Of a DNA stretch of 64,000 nt, positions 48,812-57,853 are shown in pieces (position 1 is the stretch's first letter; every line of letters begins with the position of its first letter). The DNA is from Haloarcula mannanilytica. GTDB lineage: Archaea > Halobacteriota > Halobacteria > Halobacteriales > Haloarculaceae. The DNA is taken from contig NZ_BIXZ01000001.1 of the NCBI RefSeq assembly GCF_005406125.1, positions 682,001 to 746,000 on the forward strand, in the 5' to 3' direction. Position numbers and translations under genes: made by a program. A model generated the notes under the pieces. That model worked only from the letters and a program-made list of their open reading frames with translations, was not told the origin of the DNA and made no database searches.

Positions 48812-51277
48812 ATGGAGTTCCACGAGGCCGCGAACTTCCTCTTCGAGTTGCGCCGGTTCGCCTCGCGACCCGGTACCGATGCCACGCGGAACCTGCTCTC
48901 GTCGCTCGGTGACCCACAGGAGGGGCTTCGCTGCGTGCAGATCGCGGGGTCCAACGGGAAGGGCTCTACCGCGCGGATGGTCGAGCGAACGCTTCGGGAA
49001 GCGGGCCTCGATGTCGGGCTGTACACGTCACCGCATCTCGACGACGTGCGCGAGCGAATCCGTATCAACGGCCGGAAGCTCTCCGAGGCCGCCCTCGTCG
49101 AGTTCGTCGAATCAGTCCGGACGTACGTGACCCAACGGGGTGCAGCCAACGACTCGCCCACCTTCTTCGAGACGCTGACGGCGATGGCGCTGTGGGAGTT
49201 CGACCGCCAAGACGTAGACGTTGCGGTGCTGGAAGTCGGTATCGGCGGCCGGTACGACGCCACGAGCGTGGTCGACCCCGTCGCCAGCGCCGTCACGTCG
49301 GTGACGCTCGAACACACCCATATCCTCGGCGACACTGTCGCGGAAATCGCCCACGACAAGGCCCACGTCGCTCCGGACGGCAACCCACTGGTGACCGGGA
49401 CGACCGGCAACGCGCTCGCCGCCGTCCGCGAGACGGCCGGCGATGTCGTTACAGTCGGGAGCGCTGACGAGGACAGCGAGGACGAGACAGCGACCGACGT
49501 GGCCGTCCGCTACGGCGGCCGCGACGGACTGGAAGCGGCGGTCTCGGTCGAGGGGCCAGACTGGTCGGTCGAGACGCACCTTCCGCTGCTAGGCGCACAC
49601 CAGGCACAGAATGCCGGTATCGCGGCTACGCTGTGCCGGCAGGTCGCGGACGTTTCACGGGCAGATATCGAACGCGGCCTCCGAAACGCCCACTGGCCCG
49701 GCCGGTTCGAGGTGATGAACGAGTCGCCGCTGGTCGTCCTCGACGGGGCACACAACTCCGGGAGCATCGCCCGGACCGCGGAGACGCTGTCCGCGTTCGA
49801 CTACGACGACCTCCACGTCGTCATCGGCGCGATGGTCGACAAGGACCACGAGGGCATCGCAACGGCGCTGCCGGACCCGGACCACGTCGTCGCCTGCCAG
49901 CCCGACGTAGACCGCGCGGAGTCCCACCACGTCGTCGCAACCGCAGTGGAGACGGCGACCGACGCGACAGTCGAGACGCGCCACGACGTGGCGGGCGCGC
50001 TCGGTATCGCACTCGACGCTGCCGACCCGGGCGATGCCGTCCTCGTGACGGGGTCGCTGTACGCCGTCCGTGAGGCCCGCACGCGCTGGTCGCGCTCGCT
50101 AATCCCCAAACAGGTCGACTCGCTGGCGGAGGCCCGCCAGACCATCGCGGACGCCCACGTCACCGACGCCGGAGCCTGGCGGATGCGGGGCAAGGGCATC
50201 CACCGGGTTCTGCGAACCCGTGTCCAGCCGCGACAGGCCCAGTACCTCAAGGAGGAACTGCTGTCCCTGGGCGGGGAGTGTGCCATCTCCGGCCTGAACG
50301 ACCAGGACGAGGAGTCCCTCGACGTAGTCATGATGGCAACGATGGCCCAGTACAAGCGCCTCGCGGAGAAACTGGACGGCCAGCCCTACGGACTCGCCTC
50401 GTTCGCCGACGAACTGCGGGCGGCCCTCTCAATTCAGCAACCCGAGCCCGACACATCGACGGTCCACCCCTGGGACGACGGCACGGCCGTCATGGGCATC
50501 TGTAACATCACGCCGGATTCGTTCCACGATGGCGGCGAGTACAACGCCGTCGAGGACGCAGTTACCCGCGCCGAGCGGATGGTCGAGGCCGGTGCAGACA
50601 TTCTCGACATCGGCGGGGAGTCGACCCGGCCCGGGGCCGAACCGATATCCGTCGAAGAGGAAATCGACCGCGTCGTCCCGGTCATCGAGGCGCTCTCGGA
50701 CCTGGATGTCGCGCTCTCCGTCGACACGCGGAAAGCCCCCGTCGCTCGGGCGGCACTCGATGCGGGCGCGGACATCCTGAACGACGTGTCCGGCCTCGAA
50801 GACCCGGAAATGCGACTCGTCGCCGCCGAGTACGACGTGCCCGTCGTCGTGATGCACTCCATCGAAACGCCGGTCGACCCCGACAGCGACATCCACTATG
50901 ACGACGTGGTCGAGGACTGCATCGATCAGTTGACCGAGCGCGTGCTGCTCGCGGAGAAGGCCGGGCTGGACCGCGAGCAGATCATCGTCGACCCCGGCAT
51001 CGGTTTCGGGAAGTCGCCCGCGGAGGACTTCGAACTGCTCGACCACCTCCCGGAGTTCGAGGCGCTTGGCTGTCCGATTCTGGTCGGCCACTCCCACAAG
51101 TCGCTGTTCGGATTGGTGGGCCAGGAGGCGGGCGACTGCCTGGAAGCGACTATCGCCGGGACGACGCTGGCGGCCGAGCGGGGGGCCGACATCGTTCGGG
51201 TCCACGACGTGCCCGAGAACGTCGCGGCGGTTCGGGTCGCCGAGGCAACGCAGAATCCACAGAAGTTCGAGGACTGA
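48812..51277 (+). CDS. folCP: Bifunctional folylpolyglutamate synthase / dihydropteroate synthase
   Basis: An 821-residue fusion. The FolC part (about 1-420) has the P-loop GSNGKGSTARM from residue 46, SPHLDDVRERIRING and VEVGIGGRYDAT-like blocks, and VLDGAHNSGS. The FolP part (561-821) has MGICNITPDSFHDGGEYN, ILDIGGESTRPGAEPI, LSVDTRKAPVA and IIVDPGIGFGKS, all intact. A linker of about 140 residues joins them (YLKEELLSLGGECAISGLND). It joins the pterin to aminobenzoate and adds glutamate. Such FolCP fusions are known from Haloferax and relatives. Confidence 0.95.
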   Translation: MEFHEAANFLFELRRFASRPGTDATRNLLSSLGDPQEGLRCVQIAGSNGKGSTARMVERTLREAGLDVGLYTSPHLDDVRERIRINGRKLSEAALVEFVESVRTYVTQRGAANDSPTFFETLTAMALWEFDRQDVDVAVLEVGIGGRYDATSVVDPVASAVTSVTLEHTHILGDTVAEIAHDKAHVAPDGNPLVTGTTGNALAAVRETAGDVVTVGSADEDSEDETATDVAVRYGGRDGLEAAVSVEGPDWSVETHLPLLGAHQAQNAGIAATLCRQVADVSRADIERGLRNAHWPGRFEVMNESPLVVLDGAHNSGSIARTAETLSAFDYDDLHVVIGAMVDKDHEGIATALPDPDHVVACQPDVDRAESHHVVATAVETATDATVETRHDVAGALGIALDAADPGDAVLVTGSLYAVREARTRWSRSLIPKQVDSLAEARQTIADAHVTDAGAWRMRGKGIHRVLRTRVQPRQAQYLKEELLSLGGECAISGLNDQDEESLDVVMMATMAQYKRLAEKLDGQPYGLASFADELRAALSIQQPEPDTSTVHPWDDGTAVMGICNITPDSFHDGGEYNAVEDAVTRAERMVEAGADILDIGGESTRPGAEPISVEEEIDRVVPVIEALSDLDVALSVDTRKAPVARAALDAGADILNDVSGLEDPEMRLVAAEYDVPVVVMHSIETPVDPDSDIHYDDVVEDCIDQLTERVLLAEKAGLDREQIIVDPGIGFGKSPAEDFELLDHLPEFEALGCPILVGHSHKSLFGLVGQEAGDCLEATIAGTTLAAERGADIVRVHDVPENVAAVRVAEATQNPQKFED

Positions 51278-51341
51278 CCCGAACAGGAACAATCCGCTGC
51301 GAGAGCTCCGACAACGACGGGCAATCCCAGAGTTCGCGCTG

Positions 51342-51372
51342 CTGATTTATTTTTCTCAATGGTGAGAATCAG
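51342..51372. terminator. Hairpin with T-run between folCP and hemAT
   Basis: CTGATT (51342-51347) pairs with AATCAG (51367-51372); alternatively TTCTCA (51353-51358) pairs with TGAGAA (51363-51368). The T-rich TTATTTTT lies between. This would fit a folCP terminator; being only about ten bases before the hemAT TATA box it could also be an operator. Confidence 0.4.
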
Positions 51373-51380
51373 AAGCGAAC

Positions 51381-51386
51381 ATATAA
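51381..51386 (+). promoter_or_regulatory. TATA box for hemAT
   Basis: ATATAA 25-30 bases before ATG 51411; leaderless promoter geometry. Confidence 0.5.
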
Positions 51387-51410
51387 CCCCCACGTCGTTT
51401 GACTCCCGGC

Positions 51411-52904
51411 ATGGCATTTCAAAGCGAGAGTGCGGGCTCTCGAAAGCGTATCACTGAATCTGAGAGGTCTGGCGTCGATGGGACGACGCTTACCGACCGA
51501 ATTGGGCTAGACGCTAGCGAAATTCACTGGCGCAAGGAGTTCACCGGATTCGACGACTCGGATGTCGACCATCTCACCGCGATGGCAGACGAGACGAACG
51601 CCCAAGCCGAATCTGTCGTCGACGATTTCTATGACCACCTCCAGTCGTTTGACGAGACACTCGAAATTTTCGGGCGGTCCACCAAGTCCGTCGACCAGCT
51701 CAAGCAGACCCAGGCGCAATATCTCCGCGACCTCGTCGCCGGGAGCTACGACAAGCAGTACTTCGAGAACAGGGCCCGCATCGGGAAGATCCACGACATG
51801 CTCGACCTCGGGCCGAAAATCTATCTCGGGGCCTACAGCATCTACTTCAAACACTTCTTGCGGACAATCGTCGATGACCTGCAATCGGGCGATGCCGACC
51901 GAGACGAGGCGCTCGAAGAAATGCAATCGCGTGCGCTCTCCGTCTTCAAGCTCCTCAATCTCGACCAGCAGGTGGCGATGGACACCTACATCGACTCCTA
52001 CAGCAAGCGGCTGGAATCGGCAATCGACGACCAGCAAGCACTGATGCGGGAAGTCGAAGACGGGCTCCAGCAGCCAATCGACGAACTGAGCGCCTCGGCC
52101 GAACAGGTCGCCGAGACGAACCAGCAGATCAACGCCACTGCCGAGACCCAGTCCGAGTCGATGGACGAAGTGGCGGCCGAGGTCGCGGACATGAGCGCGA
52201 CCATCGAGGAAATCGCCTCGACTGCCGAGGAGGTCGCAAGTACCAGCACGTCGGCCGAACGGAAGGCCGAACGCGGGAACGAGGCCGCACAGCAAGCTGC
52301 GTCGGTGATGAACGATGTCGATGACGCCGTCGATGCGGTCTCGACCGACATCGCCGGTCTCCGGGAGCAGGCCGACGAGATCGACGACATCGTCGAGGTG
52401 ATAAACGACATCGCGGACCAGACGAACATGCTCGCGCTGAACGCCTCTATCGAGGCCGCACGCGCCGGGGAGGCCGGCGACGGGTTCGCCGTCGTCGCCG
52501 ACGAAATCAAGACGCTCGCGGGCGATTCACAGGAACACGCGAACCAGATAGAGGATACCGTCACGGAGATTCAAGACGAGACCGTCGACGCCGTCGAGAG
52601 CCTCGAAACCGTCACCGAGCAGGTGACAGAGGGCATCGAGCAGGTCGAGGCAGCGGCCGAACGGCTCGAAGAAATCGTGTCGGCGGTCAACGAGGCGTCA
52701 CAGGGCATTCAGGAGGTGTCGGCGGCGACCGACGATCAGGCGGCCTCGACCGAGGAGGTCGCTAGCATGATCGACGAACTGTCGAGCGGCATCGAGGATA
52801 TGTCGGCACAGCTCGACGACCTCGCGGCGACGAACGAAGAACAGACGGCGAAGATTCAGGACGTGGCCGAGACCGCGCGGCGACTCGATACCGATACGGA
52901 ATAG
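51411..52904 (+). CDS. hemAT: Globin-coupled chemotaxis transducer (HemAT)
   Basis: A 497-residue soluble methyl-accepting transducer for oxygen. Residues about 40-195 form a globin-coupled sensor domain; H128 in [20 protein letters not shown] is the proximal haem ligand by comparison with Bacillus HemAT. The rest is a long coiled coil with the signalling tip [20 protein letters not shown] and EADQ-type methylation heptads. No membrane helix. ATG 51411 fits the TATA box; a TTG twelve bases earlier is less likely. It would signal to CheA to move cells relative to oxygen. Confidence 0.94.
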   Translation: MAFQSESAGSRKRITESERSGVDGTTLTDRIGLDASEIHWRKEFTGFDDSDVDHLTAMADETNAQAESVVDDFYDHLQSFDETLEIFGRSTKSVDQLKQTQAQYLRDLVAGSYDKQYFENRARIGKIHDMLDLGPKIYLGAYSIYFKHFLRTIVDDLQSGDADRDEALEEMQSRALSVFKLLNLDQQVAMDTYIDSYSKRLESAIDDQQALMREVEDGLQQPIDELSASAEQVAETNQQINATAETQSESMDEVAAEVADMSATIEEIASTAEEVASTSTSAERKAERGNEAAQQAASVMNDVDDAVDAVSTDIAGLREQADEIDDIVEVINDIADQTNMLALNASIEAARAGEAGDGFAVVADEIKTLAGDSQEHANQIEDTVTEIQDETVDAVESLETVTEQVTEGIEQVEAAAERLEEIVSAVNEASQGIQEVSAATDDQAASTEEVASMIDELSSGIEDMSAQLDDLAATNEEQTAKIQDVAETARRLDTDTE

Positions 52905-52931
52905 CTTCGACCAGTAGCCAGCGCGTCTGAC

Positions 52932-54797
52932 TTACTCTTCTGGCTCGGGCGGCTCGACCGCCTCGGCCTCCGTCTCCGTCACGCGGATGCCCTTCGAGGC
53001 GAGGTGGCGCATCTGCCGGCGGACGAAGTCTTCTTCGGTCGTGCCCCGCGTGGCGAGGATGACCATTCGGGCGTCGCCAGCGGGGCGCATCGTCCGCCCG
53101 GCCCGCTGTGCGCCCTGGCGGCGGGACCCACCGAGTCCAGAAGCGACGATAGCGAGTTCGGCGTCGGGGAGGTCGATGCCCTCGTCGCCGACCCGAGAGA
53201 CGACCAGCGTGTCCAGTTCGCCCCGCCGGAACTGGTCGAACAGCTTCTCCCGGCGGGCGTGTGGCGTCTCGCCGCTGATAAAGGGAACATCGATGGCCTC
53301 ACTGATTGCCTCGCCCTGGTCGAGGTACTCGATGAACACCAGCGCCTTCGCGGCGGGGTTCTCGGCCAGTGCGTACCGGATTTCGTCGATTTTGCCGCTG
53401 TTGTTGGCCGCGGCCTGCCGGCGGTCGTGGCCCGACGTGGAACTGTACTCGGACTGCTCGGTCTCGTTACCCCACGGGACGAGCCGGATTTCGACCTCCG
53501 GCTCAGCGACGTAGCCCTCGTCGAACAGTTTGCCCCAGTCCGTGCCGATTGGCGGGCCGATGAGCGTGAATATCTCCTCCTCGTCGTCGCTCTCCCGGGT
53601 CGGCGTCGCGGTGAGGCCCAGCCGGTGTTTGGTCTGGAGGTCCGCGCTCCGGCGGTGAATCGGCGAGGGGACGTGGTGGACCTCGTCGAAGACGATGAGG
53701 CCCCACTTGCGCTGGTCGAACAGCTTCCGGTGGCGGTCCATCCCGGCGGTGCGGTACGTGGCGATAGTTATTGGTCGGATGTTCTTCTCGCCGCCGTGGT
53801 ACTCGCCGATGTCGTCGTCGGTCAGGGAAGTGTGTCTGACCAGTTCGTCGTGCCACTGGGTTGCGAGTTCGCGCGAGGGGACGAGAATGAGCGTCTCGCC
53901 GCCGACGGCGGCCATCGCGCCCATCGCGGCGACCGTCTTGCCCGACCCCGGCGGGCCGACGAACACGCCCGACCCCTGCTCGGTGAACCGCTCGACCCAG
54001 TCTTGCTGGTAGTCCCGCAGGCGCAACAGGAGGTCCATCTCGATGGCGTCGCCGGTCTCCAGGTCCCGGTCGTCCCGGACTGGATAGCCCGCTTCATACA
54101 GTGTCCGTTTGATTTCGGCAGTCGCGTCCTCGTTGACCCACGACTCCGAGTCTGAGATGGGGGCCCGGAGGTGGTCGTCGTCAAGCTTCTGTCGGGCGAC
54201 GTTGCCCATCAGGTCGTCGCTCTCGGCTTCGAGGACGACGTAGCCGTCCTCGTGGGTCTTCAGGCGGAACTTCCGGGCGCGCTCCCACTGGCTCGTCACC
54301 CACTCTTCGAGGTGGGGCGAGCGCTCGCCCAGCACGTCCCGCATCGTCGCCAGAAGATCCTCCAAGGACTCGTGGGGCGCGGCCCAGATGTCCTCCTCGC
54401 GGAGTTCGTAGACGTAGCCGCCCGAGCGGTTGGTGTCCTGCAGGCGCGCGAACTGCGAGAGCTGCGCCCGGGTAAACTGCTCAGGGTGTTCGACGACCAC
54501 TTCCCGGCGGTCCGGAAAGAGAACCACGCGCTCGCGGTCAGTCACCTCGGCGATATCTGACGGGTACCACACGGACTCGACCTCGGTCACGTCCTGGCGC
54601 TCGATGTCACCGTCGGCGGCGAGACGCTCCAGTGCCGCCCGCGCCTGGTCGGGCGTCAAGTCCGTCTTCCGGGAGAGTTCCGTCGCCGTCAGATGCGGGC
54701 GGCCGACGGCGTCGATGGCGTCGTAGACGGCGTCGAGTTCGAGTTCCGTGGCGGGGTCCGAGTCGTCGTCTCGGTCGGCTGGCTCCTCGGCTGTCAC
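52932..54797 (-). CDS. XPB/Rad25-family DEAD/DEAH helicase
   Basis: A 621-residue helicase. After a winged-helix-like start (ATELSRKTDLTPDQARAALE) and a damage-recognition-like region, Walker A GPPGSGKT lies near residue 285 and the DEVHH motif II near 370; SRVGDEGIDLPDAELAIVAS and QRAGRTMRP in the second RecA domain complete the XPB pattern. Archaeal XPB unwinds or opens DNA in repair, often with nuclease Bax1; Bax1 is not adjacent here. The start at GTG 54797 is preferred; a TTG at 54824 would add nine residues. Confidence 0.9.
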   Translation of the reverse strand: MTAEEPADRDDDSDPATELELDAVYDAIDAVGRPHLTATELSRKTDLTPDQARAALERLAADGDIERQDVTEVESVWYPSDIAEVTDRERVVLFPDRREVVVEHPEQFTRAQLSQFARLQDTNRSGGYVYELREEDIWAAPHESLEDLLATMRDVLGERSPHLEEWVTSQWERARKFRLKTHEDGYVVLEAESDDLMGNVARQKLDDDHLRAPISDSESWVNEDATAEIKRTLYEAGYPVRDDRDLETGDAIEMDLLLRLRDYQQDWVERFTEQGSGVFVGPPGSGKTVAAMGAMAAVGGETLILVPSRELATQWHDELVRHTSLTDDDIGEYHGGEKNIRPITIATYRTAGMDRHRKLFDQRKWGLIVFDEVHHVPSPIHRRSADLQTKHRLGLTATPTRESDDEEEIFTLIGPPIGTDWGKLFDEGYVAEPEVEIRLVPWGNETEQSEYSSTSGHDRRQAAANNSGKIDEIRYALAENPAAKALVFIEYLDQGEAISEAIDVPFISGETPHARREKLFDQFRRGELDTLVVSRVGDEGIDLPDAELAIVASGLGGSRRQGAQRAGRTMRPAGDARMVILATRGTTEEDFVRRQMRHLASKGIRVTETEAEAVEPPEPEE

Positions 54798-54865
54798 TAC
54801 CGGATGGAGGTGGTCGACGCTCAAACGGGTTTCGTCTGTCCGGCCCGACCGCCGGCTCGAATACG

Positions 54866-54877
54866 TACATTAATGTA
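54866..54877. promoter_or_regulatory. Perfect palindrome TACATTAATGTA between xpb and nhaC genes
   Basis: A 12-base perfect palindrome about 22-33 bases before the nhaC ATG, where its TATA box should be, and the only AT-rich word in the divergent gap. It can serve both directions as TATA element or operator. Confidence 0.45.
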
Positions 54878-54898
54878 GCGCCACCCGGACCTGCCGGC

Positions 54899-56638
54899 AT
54901 GGTTGAGGGAATCGCTGCCGGACCGTGGTCTATCGTCCCCGCGCTCGTGGCCATCGGGCTGGCCTGGTACACTCGTGACGCCCTCATCGGGCTGTTCGTC
55001 GGTATCGTCGTCACGGGCGTTCTGGTCGGCGCGTTACACCCCCAGGCGGTCGGGGTCCCGTCGGACCTCATCACCGCCGGTGGCGACGTGGCGACTGTCC
55101 AGCCACAGGCCGAGGACGGGAGTCCATGGACGGTCGGCGTCGGTGGCATCGCACTCGGGGCGATATTCGGGCTGAAGCTCGTTCCCGAAATAATCGCCAC
55201 GGCCCCGCTGTTCGGGGAATGGTACGTCAAGAACGTCCTGCTCGCCATCTTCGCCATCGGCGGGCTGATCGGACTGATGATACGGGCCGGGGCGATTCAG
55301 GGCGTACTTGAGGCACTGGTGGCGCGAGCGGATTCAGCCGCAGACGCCGAGAAGGCCGCCTTCTTAGCGGGTATCGCCATCCACATCGACGACTACTTCA
55401 ACTGCCTCGTGGTCGGCTCGATGATGCGCCCGCTGACGGACAAGTTCGACGTGTCGCGGGCCAAGCTCGCGTATTACGTCGACTCCGCTGGGTCGCCGGC
55501 CTCCCGGCTGGCGTTTTACTCCACCTGGGGTGCCGCGATGGTCGGCTTCATGGGTAGCGGGCTCGTCGAGGCCCAGCAACAGGGGACGCTCCCGTCGGGC
55601 ATGGCCAACTTCGTGAACACCGGCGGCGACCAGGTCACCGCCGCGACCGGGGCCGTCTGGCCGCTGTTTTTCAACACGCTGTTTACCGGCTTCTATTCGT
55701 GGATCGCACTCGCGCTCGCGGGACTGGTCGCCTGGCAGGTTGTGCCCAACCTCTACGAGATGGGCGTCGAGGAGTCCCGCGCGAGAACCGAGGGGAAGGT
55801 CGTCGGCGACGACGCCGACCCGATGATATCGGAAGAGATGGACGAGTACGAGATGTCCGAGACCGCCACGCCGGACTGGAAGAACTTCGCTTGGCCCATC
55901 CTGACCATGATCGTTGTCGGGCTGAGCGCGATGTTCTGGCGGGCCAGCCCCGTCATCTTCGTCGAAGGGAAAGAGGGGATGGGGACCACGCTGCTCCAGC
56001 TTGGCAGTTGGCAACTGATCGCGCCGCCGAGTGGCCCGTGGGCGTTCAACATCGGCGGCGTCCAGCTCGGTCTCGCGTCGTTCTCGGCGCTGATTGTCGC
56101 CTTCCTGCTGTACCGCTGGAAGGGCGATATCCCCTCGAACGACGATGCCACTGATGCGATGCTGGTCGGGTTCAAGGGCATCTTCCTGGCGGCCGTCATC
56201 CTGATGTTCGCCAGTTCCATCCAGAACGCGGTGTCGATACTGGGCATCTCGTCGTTCGTGACGAACGTCTTCGGCGGCGTACCGGCGTTTATCATCCCGG
56301 TCGGGATCTTCCTCGTGACCTCGTTCGTCAGTTTCTCAGACGGGTCGTCGTGGTCGACCTACGGCATCATGTTCCCAATCGCTATCCCGCTCGCGTTCTC
56401 GACGGGCGCGAACCTCCCGCTCGTCCTCGGGGCGGTGTTCAGCGGCGGTATCTTCGGCGACCACACCTCGCCGATCAGCGACACGACCGTCCTGGCGTCG
56501 TCGACGAGCGGAAGCGACCACATGGTCCACGTCAGGAGTCAAGCGCCCTACGCCCTCATTGCGGCGGGCGTCGCGGCGGCGCTGTTTCTCGTGTTCGGGC
56601 TGGTGCTCCCGGAAGGGTTCCACATCATTCCGTACTGA
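54899..56638 (+). CDS. NhaC-family Na+/H+ antiporter
   Basis: A 579-residue protein with twelve or more membrane helices. HIDDYFNCLVVGSMMRPLTD, with its acidic pair, AYYVDSAGSPASRLAFYSTW and GAVFSGGIFGDHTSPISDTT are hallmark blocks of the NhaC superfamily. A central cytoplasmic loop (ESRARTEGKVVGDDADPMIS) is acidic. The reading frame extends upstream, but ATG 54899 begins a sensible N terminus. It would exchange sodium for protons, or transport a related substrate such as malate/lactate with Na+. Confidence 0.9.
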   Translation: MVEGIAAGPWSIVPALVAIGLAWYTRDALIGLFVGIVVTGVLVGALHPQAVGVPSDLITAGGDVATVQPQAEDGSPWTVGVGGIALGAIFGLKLVPEIIATAPLFGEWYVKNVLLAIFAIGGLIGLMIRAGAIQGVLEALVARADSAADAEKAAFLAGIAIHIDDYFNCLVVGSMMRPLTDKFDVSRAKLAYYVDSAGSPASRLAFYSTWGAAMVGFMGSGLVEAQQQGTLPSGMANFVNTGGDQVTAATGAVWPLFFNTLFTGFYSWIALALAGLVAWQVVPNLYEMGVEESRARTEGKVVGDDADPMISEEMDEYEMSETATPDWKNFAWPILTMIVVGLSAMFWRASPVIFVEGKEGMGTTLLQLGSWQLIAPPSGPWAFNIGGVQLGLASFSALIVAFLLYRWKGDIPSNDDATDAMLVGFKGIFLAAVILMFASSIQNAVSILGISSFVTNVFGGVPAFIIPVGIFLVTSFVSFSDGSSWSTYGIMFPIAIPLAFSTGANLPLVLGAVFSGGIFGDHTSPISDTTVLASSTSGSDHMVHVRSQAPYALIAAGVAAALFLVFGLVLPEGFHIIPY

Positions 56639-56678
56639 CCGCTAGAACAGTTCATCACCGTCAGAACGCGGAATTTGG

Positions 56679-57737
56679 TTACAACAAGCCGTGGTCTTCG
56701 ATACGCTTCTCGTATAACTGCTCGTACTCGCTGCGAACGTGCGCGTGATCGAACTCGGCGCAGGACTCGTCGACGGTCTGTCGCTCGAAGTCGGCTGACT
56801 CGGCGATCTTGTCGGCGATTTCCTGGGGGTTCGTCACCCGGAACGCGCGGTCGCGCTGCTCAATGAGTTCGTGAGCCGAGGATTCGGCCTGGTACTCCAC
56901 GATACCGATACAGCCACAGGCCATCGCCCAGAGGAGGTCGGTGGCGAAACACTCCCGGAACGCCGTTTGGACGAACACGTGCGCGCCCTTATATATCGAG
57001 ACGCGCTCCTCAATGTCACACGCACCGACAAAGGTCACGCGGTCGTCGATGCGGAGGTCGGCGGCCTCCTGTTCGTAGTGGGCTCGCTCCGGGCCGTCAC
57101 CGATAATCGTCGCCGACCAGCCTTTCTGTCTGAGCTCCGCCAGCCCGAGCAGCAGCGACTCGACGTTCGCGCTACCATCGAGGCGGTGGGCGTACACCAC
57201 GTCGATTTCCTCGTCGGCCTCAGTCTCCCGAACGAGGTCCATGTCGATGCTCTGTGGGAGAATCGCCGTCTGGTCCGCCGTCGCCCCCCGCTCGCGGACC
57301 CGCGTGCGGACGAGTTCGGAGGGGGTGATGAGACAGTCCGACGCGCGGAGCGCGAGGTCGGCCCGGCGGCTCTCGGGCACGTCCTCGTCGCCGAACCACT
57401 CCGTGAGCAGCGGCGCACGCGACAGCGCTGCGCCGGTCTTGGCCGCCAGCGCGACCGACGCCGGCGTCGGATGGACGTGGACCACGTCCGGGCGGTATCG
57501 TGCGAGCATGGCCGGCAGTCGGACACAGAAGGAGGGGACGGTCGGGGAGACGGTGACAGCGCGGTAGGTAACGCCGTCGCGTTCGCGCTGATTGTCGAAC
57601 CCCGTCCACCACTGCGAACAGAACACGGTCACGTCGTGGCCGGCGTCGGCGAGTTCGGTAGCCACCCGCTCCAGCCGGGTCCGGCCCACAGTGTCCCGGT
57701 ACTGACTCGTCTCCATGGCGACGACCGCGACACGCAT
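56679..57737 (-). CDS. Family 4 glycosyltransferase
   Basis: A 352-residue GT-B fold enzyme. The N-terminal domain has VAVVAMETSQYRDTVGRTRL and DVVHVHPTPASVAL; the C-terminal nucleotide-sugar domain has IDVVYAHRLDGSANVESLLL, ATIIGDGPERAHYEQEA and FRECFATDLLWAMACG, the last replacing the common E-x7-E. No membrane anchor. A role in surface or lipid glycosylation is plausible. ATG 57737 opens the Rossmann fold; the longer frame is rejected. Confidence 0.88.
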   Translation of the reverse strand: MRVAVVAMETSQYRDTVGRTRLERVATELADAGHDVTVFCSQWWTGFDNQRERDGVTYRAVTVSPTVPSFCVRLPAMLARYRPDVVHVHPTPASVALAAKTGAALSRAPLLTEWFGDEDVPESRRADLALRASDCLITPSELVRTRVRERGATADQTAILPQSIDMDLVRETEADEEIDVVYAHRLDGSANVESLLLGLAELRQKGWSATIIGDGPERAHYEQEAADLRIDDRVTFVGACDIEERVSIYKGAHVFVQTAFRECFATDLLWAMACGCIGIVEYQAESSAHELIEQRDRAFRVTNPQEIADKIAESADFERQTVDESCAEFDHAHVRSEYEQLYEKRIEDHGLL

Positions 57738-57853
57738 ACAGGGGCGACGACGTGACCGCTCAAAAATCCACCCGTTCGCGGCTGACGGCGAACGCCAGCA
57801 GTTCACTGGTCGGCTCGCAAAGGGTTTTGCCGATCCCTGCCCTCCCTCAAGCC

